Of a DNA stretch of 64,000 nucleotides, positions 26,709-36,051 are shown piece after piece. The notes under the pieces are model-generated. The model made no database searches and was not told where the DNA came from. It was given only the letters and a program-made list of their open reading frames with translations. The DNA lies in contig CAWFTU010000008.1 of NCBI GenBank assembly GCA_963818725.1, forward strand, positions 1 through 64,000. Reading direction: 5' to 3'. The position numbers and the translations under genes were made by a program. Within the stretch, counting starts at the first letter, position 1. Each line of letters starts with the position of its first letter. This DNA comes from DATFDN01 sp963818725. Lineage in GTDB: Bacteria > Pseudomonadota > Alphaproteobacteria > Acetobacterales > Acetobacteraceae.

Positions 26709-28172
26709 GCTACACGATCGAAGGCAGCACCGGCCCGTGGGAGGTCGTGATCGGCCTCGAGGTCCATGCCCAGGTCATCAGCCAGGCCAAGCTGTTCTCC
26801 GGCGCCGCCACCGATTTCGGCGCCGAGCCGAACACGCAGGTGAGCTTCGTCGATGCCGCGTTCCCCGGGATGCTGCCGGTCATCAACCGCGAATGCGTCG
26901 CGCAGGCGGTGCGCACCGGACTCGGGCTGAACGCGCACATCAACCTGGTCAGCCGCTTCGACCGCAAGAACTACTTCTACGCCGACCTGCCCGCCGGCTA
27001 CCAGATCAGCCAGTACCAGCACCCGATCGTCGGCGCGGGCACGGATCGAGATCGAGCTGGCCGACGGCACCACCAAGGAGATCGGCATCACCCGCCTGCA
27101 TCTGGAGCAGGACGCCGGCAAGTCGCTGCACGACCAGCATCCGACGCAAGTCGCTACATCGACCTCAACCGCGCCGGCGTCGCGCTGATGGAGATCGTCA
27201 GCGAGCCCGATCTGCGCAGCCCGGAGGAGGCCGGCGCCTATCTGCGCAAGCTGCGCACCATCCTGCGCTATCTCGGCACCTGCGACGGCAACATGGACGA
27301 AGGCTCGATGCGCGCCGACGTCAACGTCTCCGTGCGCAAGCACGGCGAGCCGTTCCGCACGCGCTGCGAGGTGAAGAACGTCAACTCCATCCGCTTCGTC
27401 ATGCAGGCGATCGAGGCGGAGGCGCAGCGGCAGGTCGAGGTCTGGGAAGCCGGCGGCGCGGTCGATCAGGAGACGCGGCTGTTCGATCCGGCGCGCGGCG
27501 ATGACGCGGTCGCATGCGCAGCAAGGAGGACGCGCACGACTACCGCTACTTCCCCGATCCCGACCTGCTGCCGCTGGTGCTCGACGAGGACTGGGTCGCC
27601 GAGCTGAAGGCCGGGCTGCCGGAGCTGCCGGACGCCAAGCGCGCGCGCTTCGTGCGCCGAGTACGGCCTGCCCGCCTACGATGCCGGCGTGCTGGTGGCC
27701 GAGCAGGCGACGGCGGATTTCTACGAGGCGGTGGCGAAGGGGCGCGATGCGAAGCTCGCCGCCAACTGGGTGATGGGCGACCTGTTCGCCGCCCTCAACC
27801 GCACCGGGCCGAAGCATCGCCGACAGCCCGGTTCGCGCCGCGGCGCTCGGCCGGCTGCTCGATCTGATGGCGGACAGCACGATCAACGGCCGCATCGCCA
27901 AGGAGGTGTTCGAGGCGATGGTGGAGACCGGCCAGGAGCCCGGCGCCATCGTCGAGGCGAAAGGGCTGCGCCAGGTGACCGACACCGGCGCGATCGACGC
28001 GGCGGTGGACGCGGTGCTGGCCGCGAACGCCGACAAGGTCGCCGAGTACAAGGCGGGCAAGGACAAGCTGTTCGGCTTCTTCGTCGGCCAGGTGATGAAG
28101 GCGATGGCGGGCAAGGGCAACCCGGCGCTGGTCAACGAGGCGCTGGGCCGGCGGCTCGGCCGGGAGGGGTGA
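26705..28172 (+). CDS. gatB: Asp/Glu-tRNA amidotransferase subunit B, about 7 single-base insertions
   Basis: GatB binds and activates the misacylated tRNA. N-terminal 'WEVVIGLEVHAQVISQAKLF' and 'NYFYADLPAGYQISQYQHPI', then DLNRAGVALMEIVSEPDLRS, SMRADVNVSVRKHGEPFRTR and 'CEVKNVNSIRFVMQAIEAEA'. After the shifts come 'RSKEDAHDYRYFPDPDLLPL' and a YqeY-like tail 'AMVETGQEPGAIVEAKGLRQ'. Removing seven bases (near 27044, 27147, 27154, 27502, 27513, 27660, 27817) gives 486 residues, the family length. The last 100 codons are clean. The operon ends here, convergent with the gene at 28248. Confidence 0.92.
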
Positions 28173-28247
28173 GGCTGCCCGCGCCGCGGCGGCCTCCTGA
28201 CCCTTCGTCGGGCCAGGCGGACGCCGCGTACCCCAGTCCGATGCGCG

Positions 28248-29199
28248 TCAGACTTTTCTGAGGGTCGCAACCGAAACATGCGGCCAGCTGAGGCCGTTGA
28301 AGTTCAGCAGCACAGTCTGTGTATACTGCAACTGATGGAACGGCGGTTTTCCATGCTCTTCGACCGTTTCTATCCAGAAGATAGCGGACATCTCGGCGGC
28401 ATTTGCGTTCGGGCCATCCTTGGTTCCCACCAGGAACGAGATGTTGTCGGTCCCGCCGCCGACGAGGGGTGCGAGGGGCGTCGTATCAATGACTCAGTAC
28501 TGTCGTCTTGGTGATGTTCTGACCCTTGATTGCGTCCGTCAGCACAGAGTTCGGATTATCGACCATCGACTGATGGATCTCCGCGAGGAGCGGCGGTTGC
28601 GGAAGCCGGAATTTTGTCGCAACTGATAGGGTTGTCTCTGGGAACGGAACCAATTTTTTCGGATTACTACCGATAACGAACGGTGTGATGTTGTTTGAGT
28701 CGATCTTTGGGCCGCCGTTGACCGTGAATGCCTGTCCTTGGGCGTTGATCGTGGTTCCGTGTGGGATCGAAGCCATACGCACCACGGATGCCTTTTCCGC
28801 CGGATCTGTCGTGGCAGGCACGTTCGCCCACACGCCCGGTTCGGCGTGAATTCCGGCCTTCAGGAGCCTATCGCTAATATGCTGTAGGTACGTCACACCA
28901 AAGAGGCTGATGTCCGGCTCCAGAAATCCGCGGTTGGGGATGCTGCCTGGAATCCGGGTGAATTGAAGCGTTTCCTGCGTCAGGTTCAGCTCAAGAATCC
29001 GATCCTGCTTCGGAGGGTCCCCGGGCAAGCCGACTTGGTGCGGGCGCCAGATGGTATTGAAACCCTGTCCTTTCCAGGTCCCGGGAAGGTCTGCCAGCGG
29101 ACCGAGCGGATTTGCCGACTTAGCAAGTGCTTCAGCTTCCGGTGACAAGCGCAGGGGATCAACCGAGCGCCATTCAAAGCCTTCGAAGTCCATTGCCAT
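28248..29199 (-). CDS. Conserved protein of unknown function (possibly nitrobindin/FABP-like), one frameshift
   Basis: 316 residues after correction. The start at 29199 has GGAGGAA upstream; the longer ORF to 29424 adds only low-complexity sequence. 'LADLPGTWKGQGFNTIWRPH' near residue 40 resembles the GTWxGxG opening of nitrobindin/FABP-like beta-barrels. The C-terminal 'FWIETVEEHGKPPFHQLQYT' and 'QTVLLNFNGLSWPHVSVATL' look like barrel strands. Assignment to that fold is tentative. The frame breaks at 28491/28492 (AGT-C before ATT, both Ser codons). Removing one base joins 'GQNITKTTVLS' to 'IDTTPLAPLVGGGTDNISFL'. No signal peptide and no operon partner. Confidence 0.7.
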
Positions 29200-29499
29200 T
29201 GCTGTTCCTCCGGGTGTGGTGTTGGGTGGGGTGAGGTGAGGAGGGGTGGTGCTAGTGAGTGCGGGTGTGAAGCGATCGTGCACGGGGATGGCGAGTGGCG
29301 GAGAGGCGGCGGAGGGGCTGTGCGCGCACGGTGTTGTGGCTAGCGTAAGCGCGCGCCTGCAGGGGCTGGAGAGGACCTGCGCTGGGACGGCCGCCTGTCC
29401 ACCGAAGGCGGAGTGCGGTATCACCGCTGCCTGGCCGCGGCTGAGCGGACCTGCGTTGCCTGTGGACGCTGGACCGCTGCCCTACTTGGGCGAACGCGG

Positions 29500-30000
29500 C
29501 GTGGCATGCGCGCGCGGGTAGCGAGGTCTGCTCGCCGAGGGTCTCAGTGGCGCCGGAGGAGACTGTTCGGCGCGGGTGACCCGGACTTCACGTAAAGGGG
29601 GCGATGGAGCGGCTCTACACCGCCCCGCCCGCGGGCAGCGTCGTCGTCTGCCTCGACGAGATGGGGCCGCACCCAGCAGAGCTATCCCGGCAGCGTGTAG
29701 TCGCGCCGCGGCCGCGGGCGGAGCGCGCCAGGCGGAGATCGACTACGGCCGGCGCGACGTCGCGGGTACGTGTTCGGCGCCTTCTGCCGGCGACAGGCGC
29801 CGCGACCGAGACGTGCGATGGGCGCACCACCGCGAACTGGGTCGACTCCTGGAGCGGGTCGAGCTGGCAGCCGCGGTCGAGCGGGTCTACGCCGTGATGG
29901 ACAACCTACCGCACAGCCACGACGGCTCTGTTCGCTGCCCACGCGCTGGGAGCGTGCAGCCAAGTACGGCCAACGACGAGCGTGTAAGCCCCGCTGCGCT
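29500..30000 (+). pseudogene. Decayed IS630-type transposase fragment (second subfamily)
   Basis: 'MERLYTAPPAGSVVVCLDEM' followed by GP at 29604, then in shifted frames 'TAGATSRVRVRRLLPATGA', TTANWVDSW and 'ERVYAVMDNLPHSHDG', recall the catalytic core of one IS630 subgroup (CLDEMGP, then the Asp in MDN). There are several frame changes and no start or intact end. It is unrelated in detail to the IS630 copies at 42735 and 60318. No terminal repeats of its own were identified. Confidence 0.55.
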
Positions 30001-30068
30001 GAAGAATTTAGTTTCAATCCCTTGTAGGGAATCTGCTACCGACCTGTCCGCGACGCCGCATCGCGTGA

Positions 30069-30088
30069 GATCACCCAAGCCGGATTGA
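30069..30088. repeat. Orphan IS630 terminal repeat next to TA
   Basis: GATCACCCAAGCCGGATTGA followed by TA. This is the right-end inverted repeat of the IS630 at 42735-43849 (GATCACCCAAGCCGGATCAA then TA) with two changes. No matching transposase adjoins it, so it marks an old, mostly deleted copy. Confidence 0.7.
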
Positions 30089-30090
30089 TA

Positions 30091-30592
30091 GGATCGTCAT
30101 CCGGCACCCGGAGCGGCGTCAGCTTGGAAAACATGCGACCGAACTGGCCAAACTCAGGAACCAGGTCGGACGTAACGAGCGCGAGCGGACCGCGCGGCTG
30201 CTTGCGATAACCGGCCTCGAAGGTGCTTTCCAGCCGCGATCAGGCGCAGCGGCAAGCCAGTTTCATTCGGCGCCGACTTCCTCCTGAAGAGTTCTCGTTG
30301 CCAGCGACAATACATTTTGCTGCTCCGTGCTGCGGTAACGTTGGCGTGTGCTTGCCGCTTTGATACGCGTGCGACGGCGACGCTTTACGACGCCTACCGA
30401 TCCCAGGATGTGACCTCGGTCACAGCTCCCGCACGAATGGGCGTATCGGTGCGAGCGCAGCCTGGATCAGGTCCGCGAAAGCTTCCGCTGTACCCTGGAT
30501 GGCAAATCCGCCAAGCGCGCCATCTCGCCGCGCGTCAGGACGTATCAAATCGCTTTTGGGCGGTTCCGCGCCCCGCGCACGGGCGCCGCCGC
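30091..30592. other. Non-coding or decayed stretch before proC
   Basis: No intact gene. On the minus strand two short open stretches look protein-like but have no start or family: 30100-30220 ('GYRKQPRGPLALVTSDLVPE') and 30430-30590 ('GGFAIQGTAEAFADLIQAAL', ending at a TGA). They are listed as possible gene remains only. Confidence 0.4.
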
Positions 30593-31402
30593 TCAGCCCG
30601 CCAGTTCGCGCGAGCGTGCCGCCGCGGCGGCGATGGCGCGGCTCAGCGCCTGGGGCCAGGCCTCGGGGGCCATCAGTACCGCGAGCGCGCGCTCGGTGGT
30701 GCCGCCAGGGCTGGTGACGGCGCGGCGCAGGGAAGCGGAGTCCTCCACGCTGGCCGCGAGCAGCGCGCCCGATCCGGCCACCGTCCGGCGGGCGAGCACG
30801 CGGGCGAGGTCGGCGGGAATGCCCTGCTCCCGCGCCGCCTGCTCCAGCAGCTCGGCGAGCAGGAACACGTAGGCCGGGCCGCTGCCCGAGACGGCGGTGA
30901 CGGGATCGAGCAGCGCCTCGTCCTCGATCCAGGCCACCGCGCCGATCGCTTGGAGCAGCCGATCGCAGAGCGCGCGCTGGTCCGCCGTCACGCCAGGGCC
31001 GGGGCAGGCGACGGTGATCCCCTGGCGGACCGCGGCGGGCGTGTTCGGCATCGCGCGCACCACCCGCGCCCCCGCGCCGAGGAGGCCTTCAATCCCGGCC
31101 AGGGTGCGCCCGGCCATGATGCTCAGGAACACGGCCTGGACGGCGAACCGGCGATACAGGGGAAGCGTCTCCGCCGCGTTCTGCGGCTTGACGGCGAACA
31201 CGATCGCGGCCGGCGTGAAGCCCCCCGGCACGTCCCCGGCCTGGCTCGCGACGGTCAGGTCGGGACCAGCCTGGCGGGCGGCCTCCGGCGCGGGATCGAC
31301 GGCGACGGACGGGGCAAGGCCCTGCTCGCGCCAGCCCGCCAGCATCGCGCCGCCCATCCGGCCGCAGCCGACCAGCAGGATAGGCGGGATCGGCTCGCTC
31401 AT
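30593..31402 (-). CDS. proC: Pyrroline-5-carboxylate reductase
   Basis: 269 residues, full length. Last step of proline synthesis: P5C + NAD(P)H to proline. Rossmann N-terminus 'PILLVGCGRMGGAMLAGW', 'IVFAVKPQNAAETLP', 'RVVRAMPNTPAAVRQGITV', and the signature 'VTAVSGSGPAYVFLLAELLE' plus 'AVTSPGGTTERALAVL'. The start at 31402 overlaps the upstream YbjN-domain gene by four bases (ATGA), so the two are co-translated. Confidence 0.96.
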   Translation of the reverse strand: MSEPIPPILLVGCGRMGGAMLAGWREQGLAPSVAVDPAPEAARQAGPDLTVASQAGDVPGGFTPAAIVFAVKPQNAAETLPLYRRFAVQAVFLSIMAGRTLAGIEGLLGAGARVVRAMPNTPAAVRQGITVACPGPGVTADQRALCDRLLQAIGAVAWIEDEALLDPVTAVSGSGPAYVFLLAELLEQAAREQGIPADLARVLARRTVAGSGALLAASVEDSASLRRAVTSPGGTTERALAVLMAPEAWPQALSRAIAAAAARSRELAG

Positions 31403-31905
31403 GCCTCGCCGAGGCACTCCAGCATGGCCGCCTCCAGCGCCTCGCGCGGGGTCTTGCCACCCCACAGCACGAACTGGAAGGCCGGGAAGAAGCGCTCGCA
31501 CTCGGTGATCGCGATGTCGACCATGTCCTCCAGGCTCTCGGTCGAGGCGCCGGGCGCGCCGCGCAGCAGCACCGCGTGGCGGAACACGGGCATCCCGTCG
31601 TCGGGGTCGATGGCGAAGTGCCCGATCCACAGCCGGTCATTGGCGAGCGCCAGCAGCTCGTACAACGCGGCGCGGCGCTTCGCCGGCACCTTCATCTCGA
31701 AGGCGCAGGTGAAGTGCATGGCGCTGATCTCGTGCGACCAGTTGAAATAGAGCCCGTAGTCGCACCACCGGCCGGGCGCCTCGGCGGCCATCTCGCTGTC
31801 GCTGCGCCGGTCGCAGGCCCAGTCGTTCGCGGTGATGATTTGCTCGAGCATGTCGAGAGGGTTGGCCGCGGTGTCGAGCGGAGCGGCAATGGACGTGGCG
31901 GGCAT
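31399..31905 (-). CDS. YbjN-domain protein
   Basis: 168 residues. A YbjN/CesT-Tir-chaperone-like fold protein that in alphaproteobacteria commonly sits directly upstream of proC, as here. 'WCDYGLYFNWSHEISAMHFT' and 'HFAIDPDDGMPVFRHAVLLR' are the recognisable blocks. The function is not established; a chaperone-like or regulatory role is proposed for the fold. The start at 31905 is preferred to 31959, whose extra 18 residues are Pro/Gly-rich. Confidence 0.85.
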   Translation of the reverse strand: MPATSIAAPLDTAANPLDMLEQIITANDWACDRRSDSEMAAEAPGRWCDYGLYFNWSHEISAMHFTCAFEMKVPAKRRAALYELLALANDRLWIGHFAIDPDDGMPVFRHAVLLRGAPGASTESLEDMVDIAITECERFFPAFQFVLWGGKTPREALEAAMLECLGEA

Positions 31906-32053
31906 GCGGGGTCTCCCGTCTAGAGGAAGGCCGGGCGGGGCAGGCGCTTGCGCGCCCACACCGAGGAGCCACAGGCTTACCCTACCGACCGGGCCCGCCT
32001 CGCCGCAAGCGGCGAGCCGAGTCGGCCCGCTCGGCTGTCACAAACGCGCCACA

Positions 32054-32365
32054 TCAGGGGGCGGTTTCCGGATCGGGGCCGCGCCCCGCCGCCTCCAGCG
32101 CGGCGACGCGCGATTCCAAGCTCGCCAGCCGGGCCAGCGCCTCCGCCAGCCGCGCCTCGGCCGCCTCCTGGCCGCTGCGGGCGTTGGCGGCCATCTCCTG
32201 GATAGCCGCTAGCTCGTCGCGGCGGACGAGGTCGAGGCGCCGAATCGTGTCATCGACGCGGGAGCGGACCATCGCCTCCGCCTCCTCGCGCAGCCCCGCG
32301 AGCGCCGAGATCGCACCCCCGGCGACCCCGGCCAGATCGTCGAAGAACTTGGATCGCTCTGCCAT
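32054..32365 (-). CDS. ubiK: UbiK-family accessory factor (BMFP domain)
   Basis: 103 residues. UbiK is a small accessory protein in ubiquinone biosynthesis that interacts with UbiJ and lipids. 'FDDLAGVAGGAISALAGLRE' with 'VRSRVDDTIRRLDLVRRDE' is the BMFP signature, and a C-terminal coiled coil follows ('AEALARLASLESRVAALEAA'). Start ATG at 32365 with an AGGAGG-type site in 'GACAGGAGGGC'. Divergent from hldD, 60 nt apart. Confidence 0.9.
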   Translation of the reverse strand: MAERSKFFDDLAGVAGGAISALAGLREEAEAMVRSRVDDTIRRLDLVRRDELAAIQEMAANARSGQEAAEARLAEALARLASLESRVAALEAAGRGPDPETAP

Positions 32366-32425
32366 CGTGCCCTCCTGTCGCGGAACTTTGCCGCGCGCGC
32401 GTGAATGCCCGTATAAGCCGCACCC

Positions 32426-33406
32426 ATGATGATGGTCACCGGCGGGGCCGGTTTCATCGGCTCGAACCTTCACGCCGCGCTGGCGCGCCGGGCGGTCGAG
32501 ACGGTCGTGGTGGACTGGCTGGGCGACCGCGGCAAGTGGCGCAACCTCGCCAAGCACCCCCCTGCCCGCCTGATCCCGCCCGAGGCGCTGGACGACTTCC
32601 TGGCCAAGCACCCGCCGCTCGAGGCGCTGATCCACCTGGGGGCGGTGAGCGAGACCACGGCGACCGATGGCGACCGCGCCTGGGCGACGAATGTCGAGCT
32701 GCCGCTGCGGCTCTGGCGGTGGTGCGCGGCGCGGGGGGTCCGGCTGATCTACGCCTCCTCGGCCGCGACCTATGGCGACGGGGCGGCCGGATTCGACGAC
32801 GATGGCTCGCTCGCGGCGCTGCGGCGTCTGCGCCCGCTCAACCTCTACGGCTGGACCAAGCACGCCTTCGACCTACGCGTGGCGCGCATGGTCGCGGACG
32901 GGGAGCCGCGCCCGCCGCAATGGGCGGGGCTGAAGTTCTTCAACGTGTACGGCCCGAACGAGTACCACAAGGACGCGATGATCTCGGTGGTGAAGGTCAA
33001 GCACGACGAGCTGGCGGCGGGCCAGCCGGTCCGCCTATTCCGCTCCGACCGGGCGGGACTCGCCGACGGGGCGCAGGCGCGCGACTTTATCTGGGTGGGC
33101 GATGTCGTCGATGTCCTGCTCTGGCTGCTCGACACGCCGGGCGTGAGCGGGTTGTTCAACGTCGGCACCGGGCGTGCCCGCACCTATCTCGACCTCGCCC
33201 GCGCGGTGTGCGCCTCCGCCGAGCGGGAGCCCGCCATCGCGTTCATTGACATGCCGCGGGCGCTGCGCGGGCAATACCAGGCGTTCACCCAGGCCAGCAC
33301 GGAGCGGCTCCGCGCGGCGGGCTTCCCCGGCCGGTTCACCTCGCTGGAGGACGGAGTCCGGTGCTACATCCAGAGCTACCTGGCCCAGGCCGACCCGTAC
33401 GTGTGA
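32426..33406 (+). CDS. hldD: ADP-L-glycero-D-manno-heptose 6-epimerase
   Basis: 326-residue extended SDR that makes the heptose donor for lipopolysaccharide inner core. NAD-binding TGGAGFIGSN at the N-terminus, IHLGAVSETTATDGD, catalytic Tyr and Lys in 'LNLYGWTKHAFD', and the diagnostic 'LKFFNVYGPNEYHKDAMISV'. Starts with MMMV (32426 or the next two ATGs). It leads a co-directional run hldD-lgt-NDUFAF7-pgeF-lipoprotein-prs with very short gaps. Confidence 0.95.
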   Translation: MMMVTGGAGFIGSNLHAALARRAVETVVVDWLGDRGKWRNLAKHPPARLIPPEALDDFLAKHPPLEALIHLGAVSETTATDGDRAWATNVELPLRLWRWCAARGVRLIYASSAATYGDGAAGFDDDGSLAALRRLRPLNLYGWTKHAFDLRVARMVADGEPRPPQWAGLKFFNVYGPNEYHKDAMISVVKVKHDELAAGQPVRLFRSDRAGLADGAQARDFIWVGDVVDVLLWLLDTPGVSGLFNVGTGRARTYLDLARAVCASAEREPAIAFIDMPRALRGQYQAFTQASTERLRAAGFPGRFTSLEDGVRCYIQSYLAQADPYV

Positions 33407-33410
33407 CCAC

Positions 33411-34241
33411 ATGAACGCTCCGCTGGTCTTTCCGCACTTCGACCCCGTGGCCCTCCAGCTCGGCCCGTTCGCGATCCGCTGGTACGCGCTGGCCTACATC
33501 ACCGCCCTGCTTTTGGGCTGGCGGCTGGCCCGGCGCCTGGTGACGCGGGCGCCGCGAATCGCCACGCCGGAGCAGACGGATGATTTCCTGACCTGGGCGA
33601 CCCTCGGCGTGATCCTGGGCGGGCGGCTCGGCTACGTGCTGTTTTACCAGCCCAGCCTCTATTTCGCGCACCCGGCGCGCATCGTGCAGGTCTGGCAGGG
33701 CGGCATGAGCTTCCATGGCGGGGCGATCGGCGTCACCATCGCCATCGTCTGGTTCTGCTGGCGCAACCGGATCAACGCGCTGGGTTTCGCCGACCGCATC
33801 ACCACCTGCGTGCCGATCGGCCTGGGGCTGGGCCGGGTCGCCAACTTCATCAATGGCGAGCTGTGGGGCCGCGAGGCGCCCTTGTGGTGGCCGGGCGCGC
33901 TGATCTATCCGCAGGCCGGGCCGCCCTATGTGCCACGCTTCCCGAGCGAGCTGTACGAGGCGTTCCTGGAAGGGATCGTGCTGCTGGCCGTGATGCTCGC
34001 GCTGGCGCGGCGCGAATGGGTGCGGGCGCGCTTCGGGATGCTGAGCGGCGTGTTCCTGGTGGGCTACGCGATCTGCCGCGTCGTCGCCGAGTGCTTCCGC
34101 CAGCCGGACGCGTTCCTGGGCTACATCGCCGGGGTGCTGACGATGGGCCAGATCCTGTCCTTCCCGATGCTGCTGCTTGGCGCCGGACTGATCGCCTACA
34201 GCGTGCGGAGGCGGCGCGCGCCGCCCCCGGTGCCTGGGTGA
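33411..34241 (+). CDS. lgt: Prolipoprotein diacylglyceryl transferase
   Basis: 276-residue inner-membrane enzyme with seven predicted helices. It attaches diacylglycerol to the lipobox Cys of prolipoproteins, e.g. the ones at 8688 and 36051. 'AIRWYALAYITALLLGWRLA', 'GMSFHGGAIGVTIAI' and the signature region 'LGLGRVANFINGELWGRE' are conserved. It starts 4 nt after hldD. The stop overlaps the GTG start of the next gene. Confidence 0.97.
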   Translation: MNAPLVFPHFDPVALQLGPFAIRWYALAYITALLLGWRLARRLVTRAPRIATPEQTDDFLTWATLGVILGGRLGYVLFYQPSLYFAHPARIVQVWQGGMSFHGGAIGVTIAIVWFCWRNRINALGFADRITTCVPIGLGLGRVANFINGELWGREAPLWWPGALIYPQAGPPYVPRFPSELYEAFLEGIVLLAVMLALARREWVRARFGMLSGVFLVGYAICRVVAECFRQPDAFLGYIAGVLTMGQILSFPMLLLGAGLIAYSVRRRRAPPPVPG

Positions 34242-35244
34242 GCGCGCCCGAGCGCCTCGACCGCTTCATGGCGCGGGCGAACGCGGCCTACTACGCGACC
34301 CGCGACCCGTTCGCCGACTTCACCACCGCGCCGGAAATCTGCCAGGCTTTCGGGGAAGTGCTGGGGATCTGGGCGGCCGTGACCTGGGACCGGCTCGGCC
34401 GGCCCGAGCCGGTGGTCCTGGCCGAGGCCGGGCCAGGGCGGGGCACGCTGATGCGCGACGCGCTGCGCGCCGTCGAGGCGGCCATGCCGGCGTTCCGCGA
34501 GGCGCTGGCCCTGCACCTGATCGAGACCTCGCCCCGCCTGCAAGCGGCGCAGGCCAGGCTATTTCCCGGCGCGACCTGGCACACCGGCCTGGAGAGCCTG
34601 CCCGAGGCGCCGCTCATCCTGCTGACCAACGAGTTCCTCGACGCGCTGCCGATCCGGCAATTCGTGCGGCGGGGCGCTGGCTGGATGGAGCGGTTCGTGG
34701 GTGGGGGGACGTTCGTCGAGGTTCCCTATGGCGCCGATATAGCCCCTCTCCCCCCGGAACGGGGGAGAGAGAGATGATACGAGAGGGAGCGGTGGTCGAG
34801 GTGTGCGAAGCGGCGCTCGACTTCGCCACGGCCCTCGGCCGCCGCTTCGCGGCCCATCCCGGCGCGGCGCTGCTCATTGACTACGGCCCCGCCGAGAGCA
34901 CGCCAGGCGATAGTCTCCAGGCGATTCGCGCCGGCCGGCCGGTCGATCCGCTCAAGGAACCTGGGAGTTCCGACCTGACGGCGCATGTCGATTTCGCTGC
35001 CCTGGCGCGAGCCGCGCGCCAATCCGGCGCCGCCGTTCATGGCCCGCTGCCGCAGGGCTTACTGCTGGCAACGCTTGGCCTGCCGCAACGCACCGATCGC
35101 CTGGCCCGCGCCTGCGAGCCGGTCCAGGCCCAGGCATTGATCGAATTGGCGCGGCGCCTGGTCGAGCCCGACCAAATGGGCCGGCTGTTCAAGGCGCTGG
35201 CGATCTGCTCGCCTGACAGCCTGGTCCCGGCGGGATTCGAGTGA
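34238..35244 (+). CDS. SAM-dependent methyltransferase, NDUFAF7/MidA family, frameshift at a REP-like element
   Basis: Homologue of NDUFAF7 (an arginine methyltransferase of respiratory complex I in mitochondria; bacterial role uncertain). 'DPFADFTTAPEICQAFGEVL' and 'EAGPGRGTLMRDALRAV' (SAM site), 'LILLTNEFLDALPIRQFV', then in another frame 'ALLIDYGPAESTPGDSLQAI' and 'LTAHVDFAALARAARQSGA'. The GTG start at 34238 overlaps the lgt stop. The frame switches at 34740-34775, where a small palindrome (ccctctccccccg/cgggggagag) has been inserted into a variable loop. Either the insertion broke the gene or one base is miscalled there. Confidence 0.85.
34740..34770. repeat. REP-like palindrome at the methyltransferase frame switch
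   Basis: cccctctccccccggaacg followed by ggggagagag forms one hairpin. It is the same core as in ribD (ccctctcccccc/ggggggagaggg), here as a single, shorter unit. Confidence 0.65.
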
Positions 35245-35279
35245 CACGGACGGGGCCGCGCCATATAGGCCGTGACAGG

Positions 35280-36051
35280 ATGACGTCTCCCGCCCCGCTT
35301 CTCTCGCCGATTTTGCCCATCCCCCACGGCTTCTTCACGCGCCAGGGCGGGGTCTCCCAGGGTCCGTTCGCCTCGCTCAATTGCAGCCTCTCCGGACCGG
35401 ACGCGCGCGAGGCGGTGCTGGAGAACCGGGCGCGCGCCGCCGGGGCCGTGGGTGTCGCGCCGGACCGCTTGATCGGCCTGACGCAGATCCATGGCGCCGA
35501 TGCCGTCACCGCCGAGGCGCCATGGCCCCCGGGGGCCGGGCCGCGCGCCGATGCGATGGTGACGGCGGCGCCCGGCCTGGCGCTCGGCGTCGTCACCGCC
35601 GATTGCGCCCCGGTGCTGCTCGCCGATTTGGATGCGGGTGTGGTCGGCGCGGCGCACGCCGGCTGGCGCGGCGCGGTCGCGGGAGTGCTGGAGGCGACGG
35701 TCGCCGCGATGTGCGCGCTCGGCGCGGCGCGGCAGCGCATCGCCGCCGCGATCGGCCCGTGCATCGGGCAAGCCTCGTACGAGGTCGGGGCCGATCTGCG
35801 CGCGGCCGTGCTGGCCCGCGACGTGGCGGACCGGCGGTTCTTCGGCCCCGGCCGAAGCGATGGAAAGTGGCAGTTCGACCTTGCCGGCTACTGCGCCGCC
35901 TGCCTCGCCGCCGCGGGGATCGGGCGCGTCGCCGGCATCGGCGGCGACACGGCGGCGGACGCGGACCGCTTCTTCAGCCATCGGCGGCGCACCCTCTCGG
36001 GCGGCGGGCCGATCGGGCATCGAGATCTCCATCATCGCGCTCCCGGCCTGA
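35280..36051 (+). CDS. pgeF: Peptidoglycan editing factor PgeF (YfiH, laccase-domain), one frameshift
   Basis: About 256 residues. YfiH-family copper/zinc-fold purine nucleoside phosphorylase-like enzyme, in E. coli linked to correcting peptidoglycan precursors. 'IPHGFFTRQGGVSQGPFASL', 'LTQIHGADAVTAEAPW', 'TADCAPVLLADLDAGVVGAA' and 'HAGWRGAVAGVLEATVAAMC' are family hallmarks. One extra base at 36020/36021 (CAT-C, both His codons) makes the frame run on into the next gene. Without it the end reads 'GGGPIGHEISIIALPA' and stops at 36049-36051, overlapping the next ATG. A GTG at 35241 is an alternative start. Confidence 0.92.

Noticed and set aside
24396..28172. gatCAB and ruvX as pseudogenes undergoing real decay
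   Set aside because: These genes are essential or nearly so. The insertions are all single bases in the same codon position and mostly synonymous doublets, unlike random decay.
26393..28279. 628-codon minus-strand frame opposite gatA/gatB
   Set aside because: Long because gatAB frameshifts leave its strand intact; composition is shadow-like and GatB motifs on the plus strand are unmistakable.
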